Part shown: positions 50,880-61,201 of the stretch, in pieces
Layout of the letters: every line of letters begins with the position of its first letter
Numbering within the stretch: the first letter of the stretch is position 1
Source of the DNA: Ampelomyces quisqualis
Lineage: Eukaryota > Ascomycota > Dothideomycetes > Pleosporales > Phaeosphaeriaceae
Assembly: GCA_018398575.1 (NCBI GenBank)
Contig: JAGTXZ010000005.1
Coordinates: forward strand, 1,116,001-1,180,000
Length of the DNA stretch: 64,000 bases
Direction: 5' to 3'
Notes under the pieces: generated by a model
Seen by the model: only the letters and a program-made list of their open reading frames with translations
Told to the model about the DNA's origin: nothing
Database searches by the model: none
Made by a program: the position numbers and the translations under genes

Positions 50880-52268
50880 GACGCGGTGTGACTCGGTAAT
50901 AATGGCTGGATTATGGGCCTGATGCACTCAGACTTTTTCCATTTCATTTTCTCGTCCGAAATGTCGTGCTCGACGGTCGCCTGTACCTGTTCTGTCATAA
51001 GATCTTTGACTCCCTTCATGCAAGCCACGCTAATAGTCGCGAGGGCCACGAATGGGACAACGCTCCACCACCCCAGTCTGCAGGCCCTTGCGTACGACCA
51101 GTAACTAGCCTTACATGCCGCCTGCATTATATCCAAGTTGGCGCCTGGGATACCTTGTCCCCTTGCTTTTGTCGCTGTCGAACCCTTCATCGACTTTAAC
51201 AGCGCAGCGACGGAGGCTTGTGGAAGACCTGCTGCGACAACGGCGCCTCCGACGTCACCAGCCCAGTGTGAGTTGATGCGCGAGTTGACGACAGCATAGA
51301 TGACTGCTGTATCGAAGGCGCCACCAATTGCACGAGCAGAGAAGGCCAGGCCGGTAGCAGTAGACAAGAACACGTGGGGTGCTGTGAATTGTACGCAGGC
51401 GACAAGGAGTGTGAGGGGGCCAGTACATCCGATACCGGTAAGGATGGTGAAGACAATCTGTGGAATGTCCCAGCTAGGATTCATGCAAGCATAGCAGATG
51501 GAGGCGATGAGCATGATGCCGAAAGTCACGGTCAGGGGTGTTTCTGTGCGCCCAGTCAGTCGTTTACATGATATAAAGAGTCTCGATGCCTACTCAGGTC
51601 CTTGTATCTAGTCGCATACCATGAAACTACTACTGCGGTACAGGTAGATGGAATCTTGTAGGACAGTTGTCGGATGGCAATGTCCCATGAGTTGTCTTCC
51701 AAGCCGAGGTTGAAGATAATTTGCGGTGTAATAGCATTAACAGCAGAATAGTAGATCCAGCCCTCCACTGTGCTAAACTTGGATTAGCGCATGCCCCAGT
51801 CTGTCACGTTGATGGACACTTACAAAGCAAGAGTCGAAAGCCAGAAGTTGGGACGCATGGTAAAGAAGACGTGTGTAACTATGCCATCGGAACGCCCCTT
51901 TCACTCGTAAAAGCAGGATGCAATGAGCAAGATCATACCGACTGCAAGTGCAAGTCCATTTGCAAGTGCCCGGTATTTCAATGGCAGTACTTCTGATGGA
52001 ATCGACCAGACGATGGAGATGATGGCTAGAGTTGTGCCAATGAGGATACCGCCAATGAGCATGCTCATAGACGGACAATCGGCCGACCAGGGGTGATAAT
52101 ACGGATTGCATAAGAAGGGGGCCGTGTGATGCTTGAGTCACTGCTCCCCGAAGGTTTTTTGAAGAAATGTACCTGGATGATTCAGCTACAGATTGCAGCA
52201 TCGCCGAGTTCGCGAATGATGAAGGACAAGACAGAGCCGGCTGCTACCACAACAAAGACCTGAGACAT
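50880..52268 (-). pseudogene. Decayed MFS transporter (TRI12-like), N-terminal half incomplete
   Basis: C-terminal helices are clear in one frame: TPLTVTFGIMLIASICYACM, FTILTGIGCTGPLTLLVACV, TGLAFSARAIGGAFDTAVIYAVV and WWSVVPFVALATISVACMKG. Upstream pieces need several introns: YKDL spliced to KTPL (GTAGGC donor), NFWLSTLALSTVEGWIYYS, and MSMLIGGILIGTTLAIISIVW with SEVLPLKYRALANGLALAVG. The text fits the TRI12-like fungal efflux group. Between the last two pieces helix 6 and the central loop are missing, and upstream of helix 4 only MSQVFVVVAAGSVLSFIIREL remains before stops. The open frame also runs past the expected end (KDLMTEQVQATVEHD) toward 50303, over the opposing BTB-like gene. I read it as a deletion-damaged gene. 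Confidence 0.55.
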
Positions 52269-53016
52269 GACTCTGTGGTAGTGTCAGTAGAATCCGGGGT
52301 GGGAGATTGGAAGGCTAGAGAGTCATACGCAAAGCAGCAGACAAATATGACTACCCATTACCGCCAAGAGAGGTCGACATGCGTCACGTGTTCAGTTGCT
52401 TCTTCCTCAATGGACTTGATATGGGTGTTTGGGTGCGGCTTGTGGCCATGTGTATCGTGATTAGCCGCGATGTGGGCAAGTTAGTCTTTGCTTGCCATGT
52501 CGCTTCTCGGGATTGAACGCTATGCCAGAGAATAACGGCACTTCCACAGAGTGGAGAGGAGCAGAGGCTGAGACGAGGAAGAGAAAGGCATGCTGTGTAT
52601 ACGGGCGATAATGCACTTTGGCGCGACGAGTATGTAGGGTGGGGGGTAGTCGGGATGCGTACAGTGTACACGTACCAGCACAAACGCGGGGCCCCATGTC
52701 GGCATGTTCCGTGTCGTCGGGCCGGTGGCTGATGTGGCTGATGTGGCGGATGTGGCTGGTGCTTGCCTAGTGCGGAGTAGCGTCAAAGCCATGGGCGCTG
52801 CTTCGTTTCTGCCCGTGTCTCCTTCACGGCAACCATGGGCTGGTGATGAGAAAGAGGAAGGAGACACGGACGGCGCCCTGAAGGAGCGCCCCTGCCCAGG
52901 CTGCTGGTGACTTTTGTTGTCTGCGAAGCCGTCCCGTCCCACTTCTCCCCTCGTCACCACTCACCCCAACCCACAACCGCCACCACTCCACCGGGCAGCC
53001 ACCCGCAGACGATGCT
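52269..53016. other. Intergenic region upstream of TAD3
   Basis: GC-rich near the TAD3 start. A short repeated GTGGCTGATGTGGC-like array lies near 52724-52760. No coding frame supported. Confidence 0.5.
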
Positions 53017-54381
53017 ATGAGCACCCCGACTCCCCTCGCCGGGCGTCTGGCCGCCCTCCGCACCAAGGACGAGGTGCGCGCCAGCCTCGAGACGCACAGC
53101 GCCTACGTGATCGAAGTGCCGGCCAAGTTTGCCAATGTCGTCAAGGAGTGAGCTGCCCCCGCCGCGTGCCGCGTGCCGCTGTCGAGCCCGTGCTAACCCC
53201 CCAGTGTCGTGCAAGCGGCTGTTCCCAGCTTCAAGACTTCGGAGATCTCGCACCTGCGCCGCGTCGTGCAGTTCAAGTACCTGCCGCCGTATCTGCAGAA
53301 GCAGTTCTACCCGCCGACCAGGCTTCCGAGAGGTGATGAGGATAATCCTGCCGCCCCAGCATTATTATCTACATCCCCTGCTCCTGCCGCCCCAGCATCA
53401 TTATCTACATCCCCTGCTCCGGCCCACGACGGCAGTGAGGACTCTACTGAACAGTTGCATCTAGTCCGCTACTTCCTCCTGTGTCCCACCAAGCACATCC
53501 AGCACGCCGACCTCTTCGCTCTGCTCCGCCAGTGCCCGCCCTTCGATGCCAAGAATGCCGCTGCGCCCAGGGTCTTCTACGTCACCGTCCCAGCACTCGC
53601 ACCCATATCCGCTGAACAGGCGGCGCTGTGGACCGACAAGTACTGGCCCATCTCGTACAAGAACACCAACCCTTACGGCCCGCATCCGAGTCTGGTCCAG
53701 CGCAATGCGGCAGAAATCGAGGGCGAGGCCGGCGGCTGGCTTGCTCTTGCGAGCACGGCGGGGAAGCAGATCTCGGAGAAATGCCTAGGGGAGGAGATTG
53801 GCGTCGTCGTGGTTGATCGGATGAAGGGCACGCCTCACGTCATCGCTGTGGCAGGCGACTGTCGCTGGAGGTCACCCACGGGTGCCACCGAAGAGCACAC
53901 TGGCACAGGCAACGTCATGGCGCATGCTGTCCAACGCGCCATCGCCATGGTTGCAAAGAAGCGACTGCGCGCTGCTGGCACCGATCCCGCGCTACTGGAC
54001 CGCTCGCTCTTCTGCGACAGCCCTCTGACCGCGGTCGAGAAGGAGTACTACGAGAGGGATAACATCGCCTCGAGCGGCTACCTGTGCGTCGACCTGGATA
54101 TCTATCTGACCAACGAACCCTGCGTCATGTGCTCCATGGCCATTCTCCACTCGCGCTTCCGCCGGTGCATCTTCACAACGCGCATGACCCATACCGGTGG
54201 AATGACAGCCGACAGTGTCGATAGCAATCCGTCGTCTGCTGGGCTCAAGAACGGCTTGTTCTGGCGACCAAGTGAACTCAATTGGAAATTCCTCGCGTGG
54301 GAGTTCAAGCAGGATAGCAAGGACAAGAAGGCGAGCGCGGTTGCGAGTGCGGTGCCATGCAAGGCTATGCTGCATGTTTAG
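53017..54381 (+). CDS. TAD3: tRNA-specific adenosine deaminase subunit Tad3, 435 aa, two exons
   Basis: Tad3 is the non-catalytic partner of Tad2; the heterodimer makes inosine at tRNA position 34. Exons are 53017-53147 and 53205-54381 (436 codons); intron 1 has a GCTAAC branch and a CCCAG acceptor. The C-terminal deaminase domain has MAHAVQRAI where a catalytic enzyme would have HAE, so Val replaces the proton-shuttling Glu, as expected of Tad3. The zinc-binding TNEPCVMCSMAILHSR is intact. FTTRMTHTGGMT and NWKFLAWEF complete the fold. The N-terminal half has an insert of two direct 12-residue repeats (AAPALLSTSPAP and AAPASLSTSPAP) encoded by a 36-bp tandem repeat. ATG 53017 is preceded by an overlapping two-codon ATG (53012). 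Confidence 0.95.
53350..53421 (+). repeat. In-frame 36-bp tandem duplication within TAD3
   Basis: Two 36-base copies (53350-53385 and 53386-53421) differ at only a few bases and encode AAPALLSTSPAP and AAPASLSTSPAP. The length is a multiple of three, so the frame is kept. It sits in a variable, probably disordered linker between the N-terminal part and the deaminase domain. Confidence 0.9.
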
Positions 54382-55153
54382 AAAAGGGTTCAACGGATTG
54401 CATTACATTGGATACATGGCATCATAACGGCGTATTGGCTAGATGACGGGACGATTACACCCGGCGCGGGTTGTTGTAAAATAGGCTTACACTGTACATG
54501 AAATAATTGAGCGTCTCGCACCGTCACACAAAAGCCCATTCTTAGTGATTGCGTGGACTCGTAGTCATGGGCACGCCTCGCAGAGTGCCAGAGGTACGAG
54601 TACATCGGCTCGTCCTCAACGGGAGTACTGGCGTCGACGACTTTGGCCAATCAAGATTCTTTCATCTTAATGCTGTTCCACGCCAGGAAGGATTAATCAC
54701 TCCTTGTTGCGTACATTGTGACAAGCCGCATGGCTATAAGGACAACTACAACAGCCGCAGAGATGGCTTTTCCTTGCCCCAGGTATGCCAGGGCAAAATA
54801 GTGCGTTACCTCTCGTGCTCAACCATGCTTGGTAATAAGCTTCAGATCGTCGAACCCAGCTGCACGTACGGAGTACCGGCCTGTCAACTAGAGATCTTGT
54901 CATGCTGCTGCAAAGCATGATCAATATGCGAGAGCCTGCTGAGAATATTCAGTCGTAGCTTTCTCCAAATCTTTGAGCTGGTGTACTTGGTGGACGTTCG
55001 CCATGTTGTCGTGCGAATATACGGAGTAATTGCAATGGGGTTGAGACCACTTGCAGGAGCACGTGCAGTCGCGTCTTCCCGATGCTAGCGCGTCACCACC
55101 ATCCCCCATCCTTCATCCAACATCGCGAAGCTAACAAGATCGGTACAGCAGCC
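54382..55153. other. Intergenic region between TAD3 and ORC5
   Basis: About 770 bases, with TACGGAGTA at 54867-54875 and 55020-55028. No gene or repeat element beyond these motifs. Confidence 0.5.
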
Positions 55154-56683
55154 ATGCTTCCCGACGAGATCATTGCGCAACTCAACACCGAGTTCCAATG
55201 CCGTGAACACCAAATCCAGCAGCTCGCAGCGCTTTATGCAGTATGTATAAGGCGCGCTGATAAAAGCGAACAATCTTTAACAATCTCAGGCGCATCTCCC
55301 ATCACCACCATTTCTCAACATCCACGGCCTCACAGCAACTGGCAAAACATCGGTCCTTCGATCTTACCTGCATCTACTGGGATTACCACACACCGTTATC
55401 AACGTTCGCGAATGCATTACCGCACGACACCTGTTGGAGCGCATGGTCGCATCCTCTCTAGATGCGCTTGACCAGTACAATGAGGAAAGGAACGATAGAC
55501 GGCCATATGCGCGGACCGAGAACCTGAGCGCTTTGTGTGTCAATCTGGGCAAGTTGTTCGAGGGCAGGGGCACGTTTGTGTTGGTACTCGATGCCGTGGA
55601 CAAGCTCAGGGAGAGCGGAGGGACCCAGGTCGCGGCCCTTGGAAGACTAGGAGAGTCGGTATGTGATCATTAGGAAGGTTTTATAGGACACTAGGACACA
55701 CCGCTAACACTCTGAAGATTCCGAATCTATCTCTCATCCTCACAACGACCCTACCACTTCCGCCGTCGACACTACACTCTTCCAGTACGCCCTCGCTACA
55801 CTTCCAGCCCTACACGCGAACCCAGCTCCTGTCTATACTAGGACATAATCCGTGTAAGATCTTCCTCTCCCCACCATCGGAAGACCAGTTTCCAGACTAC
55901 ACACCCGACCTCGCCGCAGAGGACGACGACTGGCTGTGGAGTCGCTTCATAGCCGCTGTATACGACAGCTTGAGTAAACACACAGGTCGAGACCTCATCA
56001 GTTTCCGCAGCTGCGCAACAAAACTATGGCGTCCCTTTGTCGAGCCCGTCGTATCCGGCCAATTTGGTACACGCGATTTCTCTCGGCTCATCATCAACCG
56101 CCGCCACCTTTTCCAAGTGGAAGATTCGGTGCTGGATCGCATTATCAAGACCGCAGAACCCGAGAAGAAGACCACGGCCAACGGCACATGGGAGCCAGCA
56201 ACGCCCAGCAAGCGCAGACTAGCCAAGATGACGATCCATACGCTTCCTTTCTACACAACTTACCTCCTCATCGCCGCGTACTTGGCTTCCTACAACCCTC
56301 CACGTACCGACGTGACGTACTTCATGAAGCACACAGACAAGCGCAAGGGCAAGCGACGCGCTCCCTCAACCACAGTCGCCAACTCGATGAAAGCGCGGAA
56401 AATCTCGCGACATTTGCTCACGCCGTCTCCGTTTCCCCTCGATCGCTTGTTGGCAATCTTCAGAGCACTCCTCGACGGCGGCGTACCGCAAGTCGCTGAT
56501 TTGTACACGCAAATTGCTACCCTGACCAGTTTGCGCCTGTTGGTCAGAGCAGGCGCGGGAAGCAACGACGCCCTCGAAGTAGGCGGGCGATGGCGCGTGA
56601 ATTTTGGATGGGAATATGCGCGCGCCTTGGGTCGTGAGGTGAACTTGGAGGTTGGCGAGTATCTTGTTGGTGGTGTAGATTAG
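55154..56683 (+). CDS. ORC5: Origin recognition complex subunit 5, 473 aa, three exons
   Basis: Orc5 is an AAA+-related subunit of the nuclear origin recognition complex. Exons are 55154-55240, 55290-55658 and 55718-56683 (474 codons). The spliced N-terminus reads CREHQIQQLAALYAAHLPSPPFLNIHGLTATGKTSVLR, with Walker A GLTATGKTS; TFVLVLDAVDKLRES is the Walker B strand. The C-terminal half has the Orc5 pattern KMTIHTLPFYTTYLLIAAYLASYNPPRTDVTYF with the adjacent basic KRKGKRRA. The end contains RWRVNFGWEYARALGREVNLEVGEYL. Intron 2 carries a GCTAAC branch and an unusual AAG acceptor. Its stop lies only 46 bases from the stop of the convergent SelO gene, so the 3' untranslated regions should overlap. 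Confidence 0.95.
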
Positions 56684-56729
56684 ATGACATGACGTGTTCG
56701 ATTCATGTCCCGCACTCGAAAATGAATTT

Positions 56730-58757
56730 CTACGAACTGCAGCTACATTGCATCATGCCCTTGTACTTTGGAACATCGCCGCAAAACCTTTCTTCTTCGT
56801 CGGCATTCCAGCCCCAGGTTTCTTGGAAGGGGTTCAAGTTGAGCTTCATGATTTGTGGTAGAATGTCGCGCTCGCCTTTCTTTTCGACGCGCTCGATGAG
56901 TTCGTCGAGGATCCAGGAGCGTGGGACGAACTGCATGTGCATGTTAGCATTTACTCTTCAACTCGTAGCGTGATCGTTTACCTTTGGGTTGATAGCGTTC
57001 ATGGCCGCCTGTCTCTCTTCGTCTCTGCCCTCACCCCAATCCTCCTTGACACGCGCTGACCATTTTCCGAGCCACTTGCCGATGCGCTCTCTGCTGTCAC
57101 TTTCTTGTCGTGGTGCATCGTTTGCTCTGAAGAAGCGGCCTGCGACGTCCTTGCGCTGATCTTCAGTCTCGACATCCGAAAGCTTGATGCCTGAGAGCCT
57201 TCGGAATGCGTGGTGGAAGTCGAGCTCGAAGGCCTCCAGGGAGTCGAGTAGCTCTGACATCAATTCCTCAAAGTCTGAGTCCTTCTGCGTCTTCAATCCA
57301 AGTCGTTGTGTCATTAGACGTCTGTACTCGGCAAGGAAGACAGCCTTGTACTCCTCGCCGGCGCGGTCAATGACACTTTCCGCTCTCTTGACCAGCTCAT
57401 CGGCCTCGTCCTCGGAGACGCCCTTTTCCACAAAGGTTCTTTCGTCCACTTTCCCTCCTGCACCCATCAATTCGCCAAGTGCCTCGCCTAGTCGCACAAG
57501 GTTCCACCAGATAATGGTCGGCTGGTTGCGATAGCTATATCGCAGCATGTGGTCGTCGTGATTAGGCGTGTATGTTGGATCAAAGGTATCGAGAAAAGCA
57601 AACGGGCCAAAGTCGATGCTAAGACCGAGGATAGACGTGTTGTCTGTGTTGAGCACGCCGTTCATAAAGCCGTAAGCTTGCCATTTGGCCACGGTAAGAG
57701 CATTCGCGCGGAGAATAGCGCGATAGAGACGAGTGTAGCGGTTCTCAGCGTCAACACCTTCACCTTCAATTGTATCCTTGCCAACCCCTGTACTGATTTG
57801 ATTATGTACCCCCTTAGCATCGCCCGGGGGAAGCTTCGAAGGGAGCCTATCCCACCCACCGTAGACGTGCTCCGCTGTGTAGTCAGCTATTGTGCGAAGA
57901 GTCATTCGGTCACCACGCATCCGTTGCAAGTCGAATGTGCCGAAGCGGATCCAGCTCTGTGCAAAGCGTGCCACAATGGCGCCTGGCTCCATGCGCTCGC
58001 GCATAATTTTTGAGCCGTTGTTCAGTGTAAGCGATAGTGCTCGAGTGGTGGGAATGTTGATGGCGTTCAAGTACTCTGAAACAACGAACTCGCGGATCGA
58101 GGAACGGAGGACGGCTCTGCCATCAGCGAAACGCGAGTATGGGGTTCTCCCGGCGCCCTTCAACTGTATCTCGTATCGCGTCTTGGTGGATGGGTTTGTC
58201 GTCTCGAACAGCGATATGGCCCGCCCGTCACCTAGTTGGCCTGCCCACTGCCCAAATTGATAGCCACCATAGCATTGTGCCCATGGGTATATACCTTCCT
58301 CAGGCTTCGACTCGTCCCAGGTCAGTATCTTTTTGCCCGCAACCACGTCCTTGAACTCTTCGCTCTTGGCCTCCTCTTCGCTTAACCCGATGTCTTGTAG
58401 TGCGCGTTGGCTGACACCCAATAGCTCAGCCTCGCCTTGCGGGTCGGGTCGAACGTATGTGTAGAGTGCATCTTTGACCATGCGCGGGCCAAGCTTCTGT
58501 CGCGCCGCGGCGTGTGAGTCTTTCGGTGCGGGGAAAGCGGCGTCGGCTGGGAGGTTTTGTGTGAAGACAGTCGACTTGGGGATCGACTGGAGAGTATGTC
58601 GTTCGCTGCTACCGTTGGAAGTCTGGGTGGTGTCGGGCTGCGCCATGACTTGGTTCAGTTGCATCGACGGTCTATACAGAGTGCGGATTGATAGCGTCGT
58701 GGCAATCAGTAGAGTTGGGAGTGCTCTAGGATGATGAAATATAGAGCTTCGAAGCAT
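56730..58757 (-). CDS. Selenoprotein O homologue (protein AMPylase, Fmp40-like), 658 aa, two exons
   Basis: SelO is a mitochondrial pseudokinase-fold enzyme that transfers AMP to proteins. Exons are 58757-56982 and 56930-56730 (659 codons). The start is the ATG at 58757, giving MLRSSIFHHPRALPTLL, an Arg/Ser-rich presequence; the frame is open further up only from a TTG. The core has YAGWAGQ-like text (GQWAGQLGDGRAISLFE), RYEIQLKGAGRTPYSRFADGRAVLRSSIREF, and GVLNTDNTSILGLSIDFGPFAFLD with the catalytic Asn and Asp. After the 51-nt intron the C-terminus is NPKFVPRSWILDELIERV and ends KGMMQCSCSS, where Cys stands at the position that holds selenocysteine in vertebrates. A full-length, intact gene. 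Confidence 0.95.
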
Positions 58758-59199
58758 GAGCTGTGTGATCGCTGTCAAGGCGGTTCAAGGGAGAAGACCG
58801 GAGACAAGAGGTGAATGTCTGCTGGGGGCGAAGGCATGCTTGCGCGCATCTGTCAGAGTGATGTTCTGGACAAAGTGGAAGTGGCGTCATGCCTCGGCGC
58901 AAACGCGCTTAGTCAAGGTACTCGCATCCGCTCTAAGAAATTTATGGAGACGTCGGTCCTGACTCGCGCACTTTCGCACCTGTTACTCAGGAAGGACCCG
59001 GTCTGGCCTATCTCATTATATGAATCAGGCGCTCTGACTCGTGTTTTATCGAGCTTCTGATTGATGAGAGAAGACCTAGCAAACAAACCGACTTGAAATC
59101 ACAACACACCGGGCAGGACGCAACCTTCTAGGCGCAAGACGCTCACTGCAGTACCAGACCTTACCTCCCACAAGCGACTTCAACTGGGCTTTGGGCGAC
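58758..59199. promoter_or_regulatory. Divergent promoter region, SelO and DCAF4-like genes
   Basis: A 442-base region between outward-facing starts. No coding frame supported and no element recognised. Confidence 0.45.
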
Positions 59200-60720
59200 A
59201 TGAATGGCCAAGCAATTCCAGGCTTCTACTGGGATCCAGAAAAGAAGAAATACTTCAAGATACAAAGCGCGGCCGCTTCCAGAGATGCGAACTTGAAATA
59301 CTCCGCCCAGAACATCCGGAAAAGAGAAAAGGAAGAGCGTGTGCAAAGTACTGTCAGTGCCCGTAGGCAGAGAGTACGGAAAGAACGAGTCGCGCGAAGA
59401 CATGTTCACGACGTCACGCAGATTTGCGTCCAGCGCGAGATTGGATTGAACAGGCGCTCAAACTACGCAAAGTGCATATGGCCGGATGCCATCATGTATG
59501 GCCTGTCTCAAAGGCCGCAGAAGGTCCTTGACAAACTCGGGGCAGCACCAACTCCCCGCTTCGTCCGTGATCCAGTCTCCAAGACTCTGTATATACAACA
59601 TGGTGACGACAGCGTCATAAGACGGCGGCCATATCGCGACGGCGATTCCCCGTTGCCATCGCGCATGCTCAATCCGCTGGACATTCTCTACGATATGGAG
59701 CGTGATGATAGGCGCATTACAATGTATACTCCTGAGGTCTGGGAAGAGATACACCGAACGACGTCTGCTGTCTCTTCGCTCACCTATCTCCCTGCAACAG
59801 GTTCGCTTGCTATAACAACCCTCGGCTCTGACCGACCCCCAACAGTCATTCTCAGCGACCCAGTCAGAAACGGACCCTACATAGGCCAACAGTTCACACC
59901 GCAAGGCTGCAGGACTATCTGGGGTGCAGCGGCGCGTCCCACATCCTTCGACCACTCACCAGGTCTGCTCAACACCGTCGCCGCCTCCCACATCGAGCAC
60001 CTAGCCGTCGCGGCGTCAAACACCATGTACCTATTCACCTGCTCCCAGACCGGAGCATGGCATACGAAAACGGGCATCACCTCCCTCGAGACGGACGTCC
60101 TGGCCGTAGACTGGATATCCTACACCACCGTCGCCCTCGGCTGCCGAAACGGCAAGATACGCCTTTACGATACTCGCTCTGGCGGCTCAAGCCACATTCT
60201 TACGCACCCCTTTCCCATCTCCAAGATCAAGCGCGCCGACGACCCCACGCGCCTTGTCGTCTCGGGCCTACAAGATAGTCTATTCCTCTACGACATCCGC
60301 TCCTCCCGCCCGGCACATCTCTCCGTTAGTAACAATGACGACCACCACTATAATTCAGAATTCATCAACTCCCTCTACCCAGGCCACTGCAACTCCAAGA
60401 AACGCCGCAAAATGTCTCACAGAGCGTCCACACACTGGTCACAACCTGCCCTCACATTTCACCACGCCAACGTCGACGACCTCGAACTCGACGTCGATGT
60501 GCATCCGCAACTGGGGCTGGTGGCTGCTGCGCAGAATCCAGACGACGAAGTGGCGATTAGAGTGAGTAATTTGTGGACGGGCAAGACGGTCAAGGAGTTC
60601 AGACGACACAAGGAGAGTCAGAGTGAGAGGGTGAGGAGTTTGAAGTTTATGGATGATGTTGACGGGGGTGTGGAGATTTGGTCGAGTTGGCGCGGGGGGG
60701 TTGCAAAGTTTGCGCAGTGA
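59200..60720 (+). CDS. DCAF4-like WD40 repeat protein, 506 aa, single exon
   Basis: The N-terminus, MNGQAIPGFYWDPEKKKYFKI, has the GFYWDPEKKKYF signature of DCAF4/WDR21, a substrate receptor of CUL4-DDB1 ubiquitin ligases. A basic helix follows (KREKEERVQSTVSARRQRVRKERVARR). WD40-like blades are visible from about residue 195: SSLTYLPATGSLAITTLG, IEHLAVAASNTMYLFTCS, VLAVDWISYTTVALGCRNGKIRLYDTRSGG, ISKIKRADDPTRLVVSGLQDSLFLYDIRSS, and a last blade with VRSLKFMDDVDGGVEIWSSW. LYDTR and LYDIR match the WDxR motif used for DDB1 binding in DCAFs (Tyr in place of Trp). The ATG at 59200 is used because the nine bases upstream start with TTG. Confidence 0.85.
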   Translation: MNGQAIPGFYWDPEKKKYFKIQSAAASRDANLKYSAQNIRKREKEERVQSTVSARRQRVRKERVARRHVHDVTQICVQREIGLNRRSNYAKCIWPDAIMYGLSQRPQKVLDKLGAAPTPRFVRDPVSKTLYIQHGDDSVIRRRPYRDGDSPLPSRMLNPLDILYDMERDDRRITMYTPEVWEEIHRTTSAVSSLTYLPATGSLAITTLGSDRPPTVILSDPVRNGPYIGQQFTPQGCRTIWGAAARPTSFDHSPGLLNTVAASHIEHLAVAASNTMYLFTCSQTGAWHTKTGITSLETDVLAVDWISYTTVALGCRNGKIRLYDTRSGGSSHILTHPFPISKIKRADDPTRLVVSGLQDSLFLYDIRSSRPAHLSVSNNDDHHYNSEFINSLYPGHCNSKKRRKMSHRASTHWSQPALTFHHANVDDLELDVDVHPQLGLVAAAQNPDDEVAIRVSNLWTGKTVKEFRRHKESQSERVRSLKFMDDVDGGVEIWSSWRGGVAKFAQ

Positions 60721-61201
60721 GGTCGTGTAAAATCTTCACCCGTGTTATTTGGATATGGCTACAAGATTCTCATATTTGTCTTCTGCTACACACAGCAAGA
60801 GGGCATGTGCATTATGAAAAGGTCTAGTAAATTCTTCCATTGGGAGCAATGCTGCCATTCGATGTATTCATGATTCGTCCTTACTTATTTGTGGGGACCA
60901 CGGGGTTGACATCGTGGACTGATTTCTTATGGTCATTGGCTCTGAAGAGCACAGATCAGATCGCTATAGTCCCGGGCCTGGTTAAGGTAAGCTACTCAGC
61001 CTCTAAACTGCACGTAGCTGTTTCGCGAGCTATATTTCGACACGCGGTAGCGCTCCTTGTACGCTCGGGTCAAACCAGTCCGTCGATTGATCATGGGGCT
61101 CATGACATTTGCAAGCTCTTTCTAGCCTGCGCTGCCACATGGTTGGGATCAGGCGGGTGGCTGTTGCAGAAACGTTTGGGCTTTCAGAATCCATGGGAAT
61201 T
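60721..61201. other. Convergent 3' region
   Basis: About 480 bases between two stop codons. A 142-aa frame on the plus strand overlaps the next gene's end and has no domain; rejected as a gene. Confidence 0.45.
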
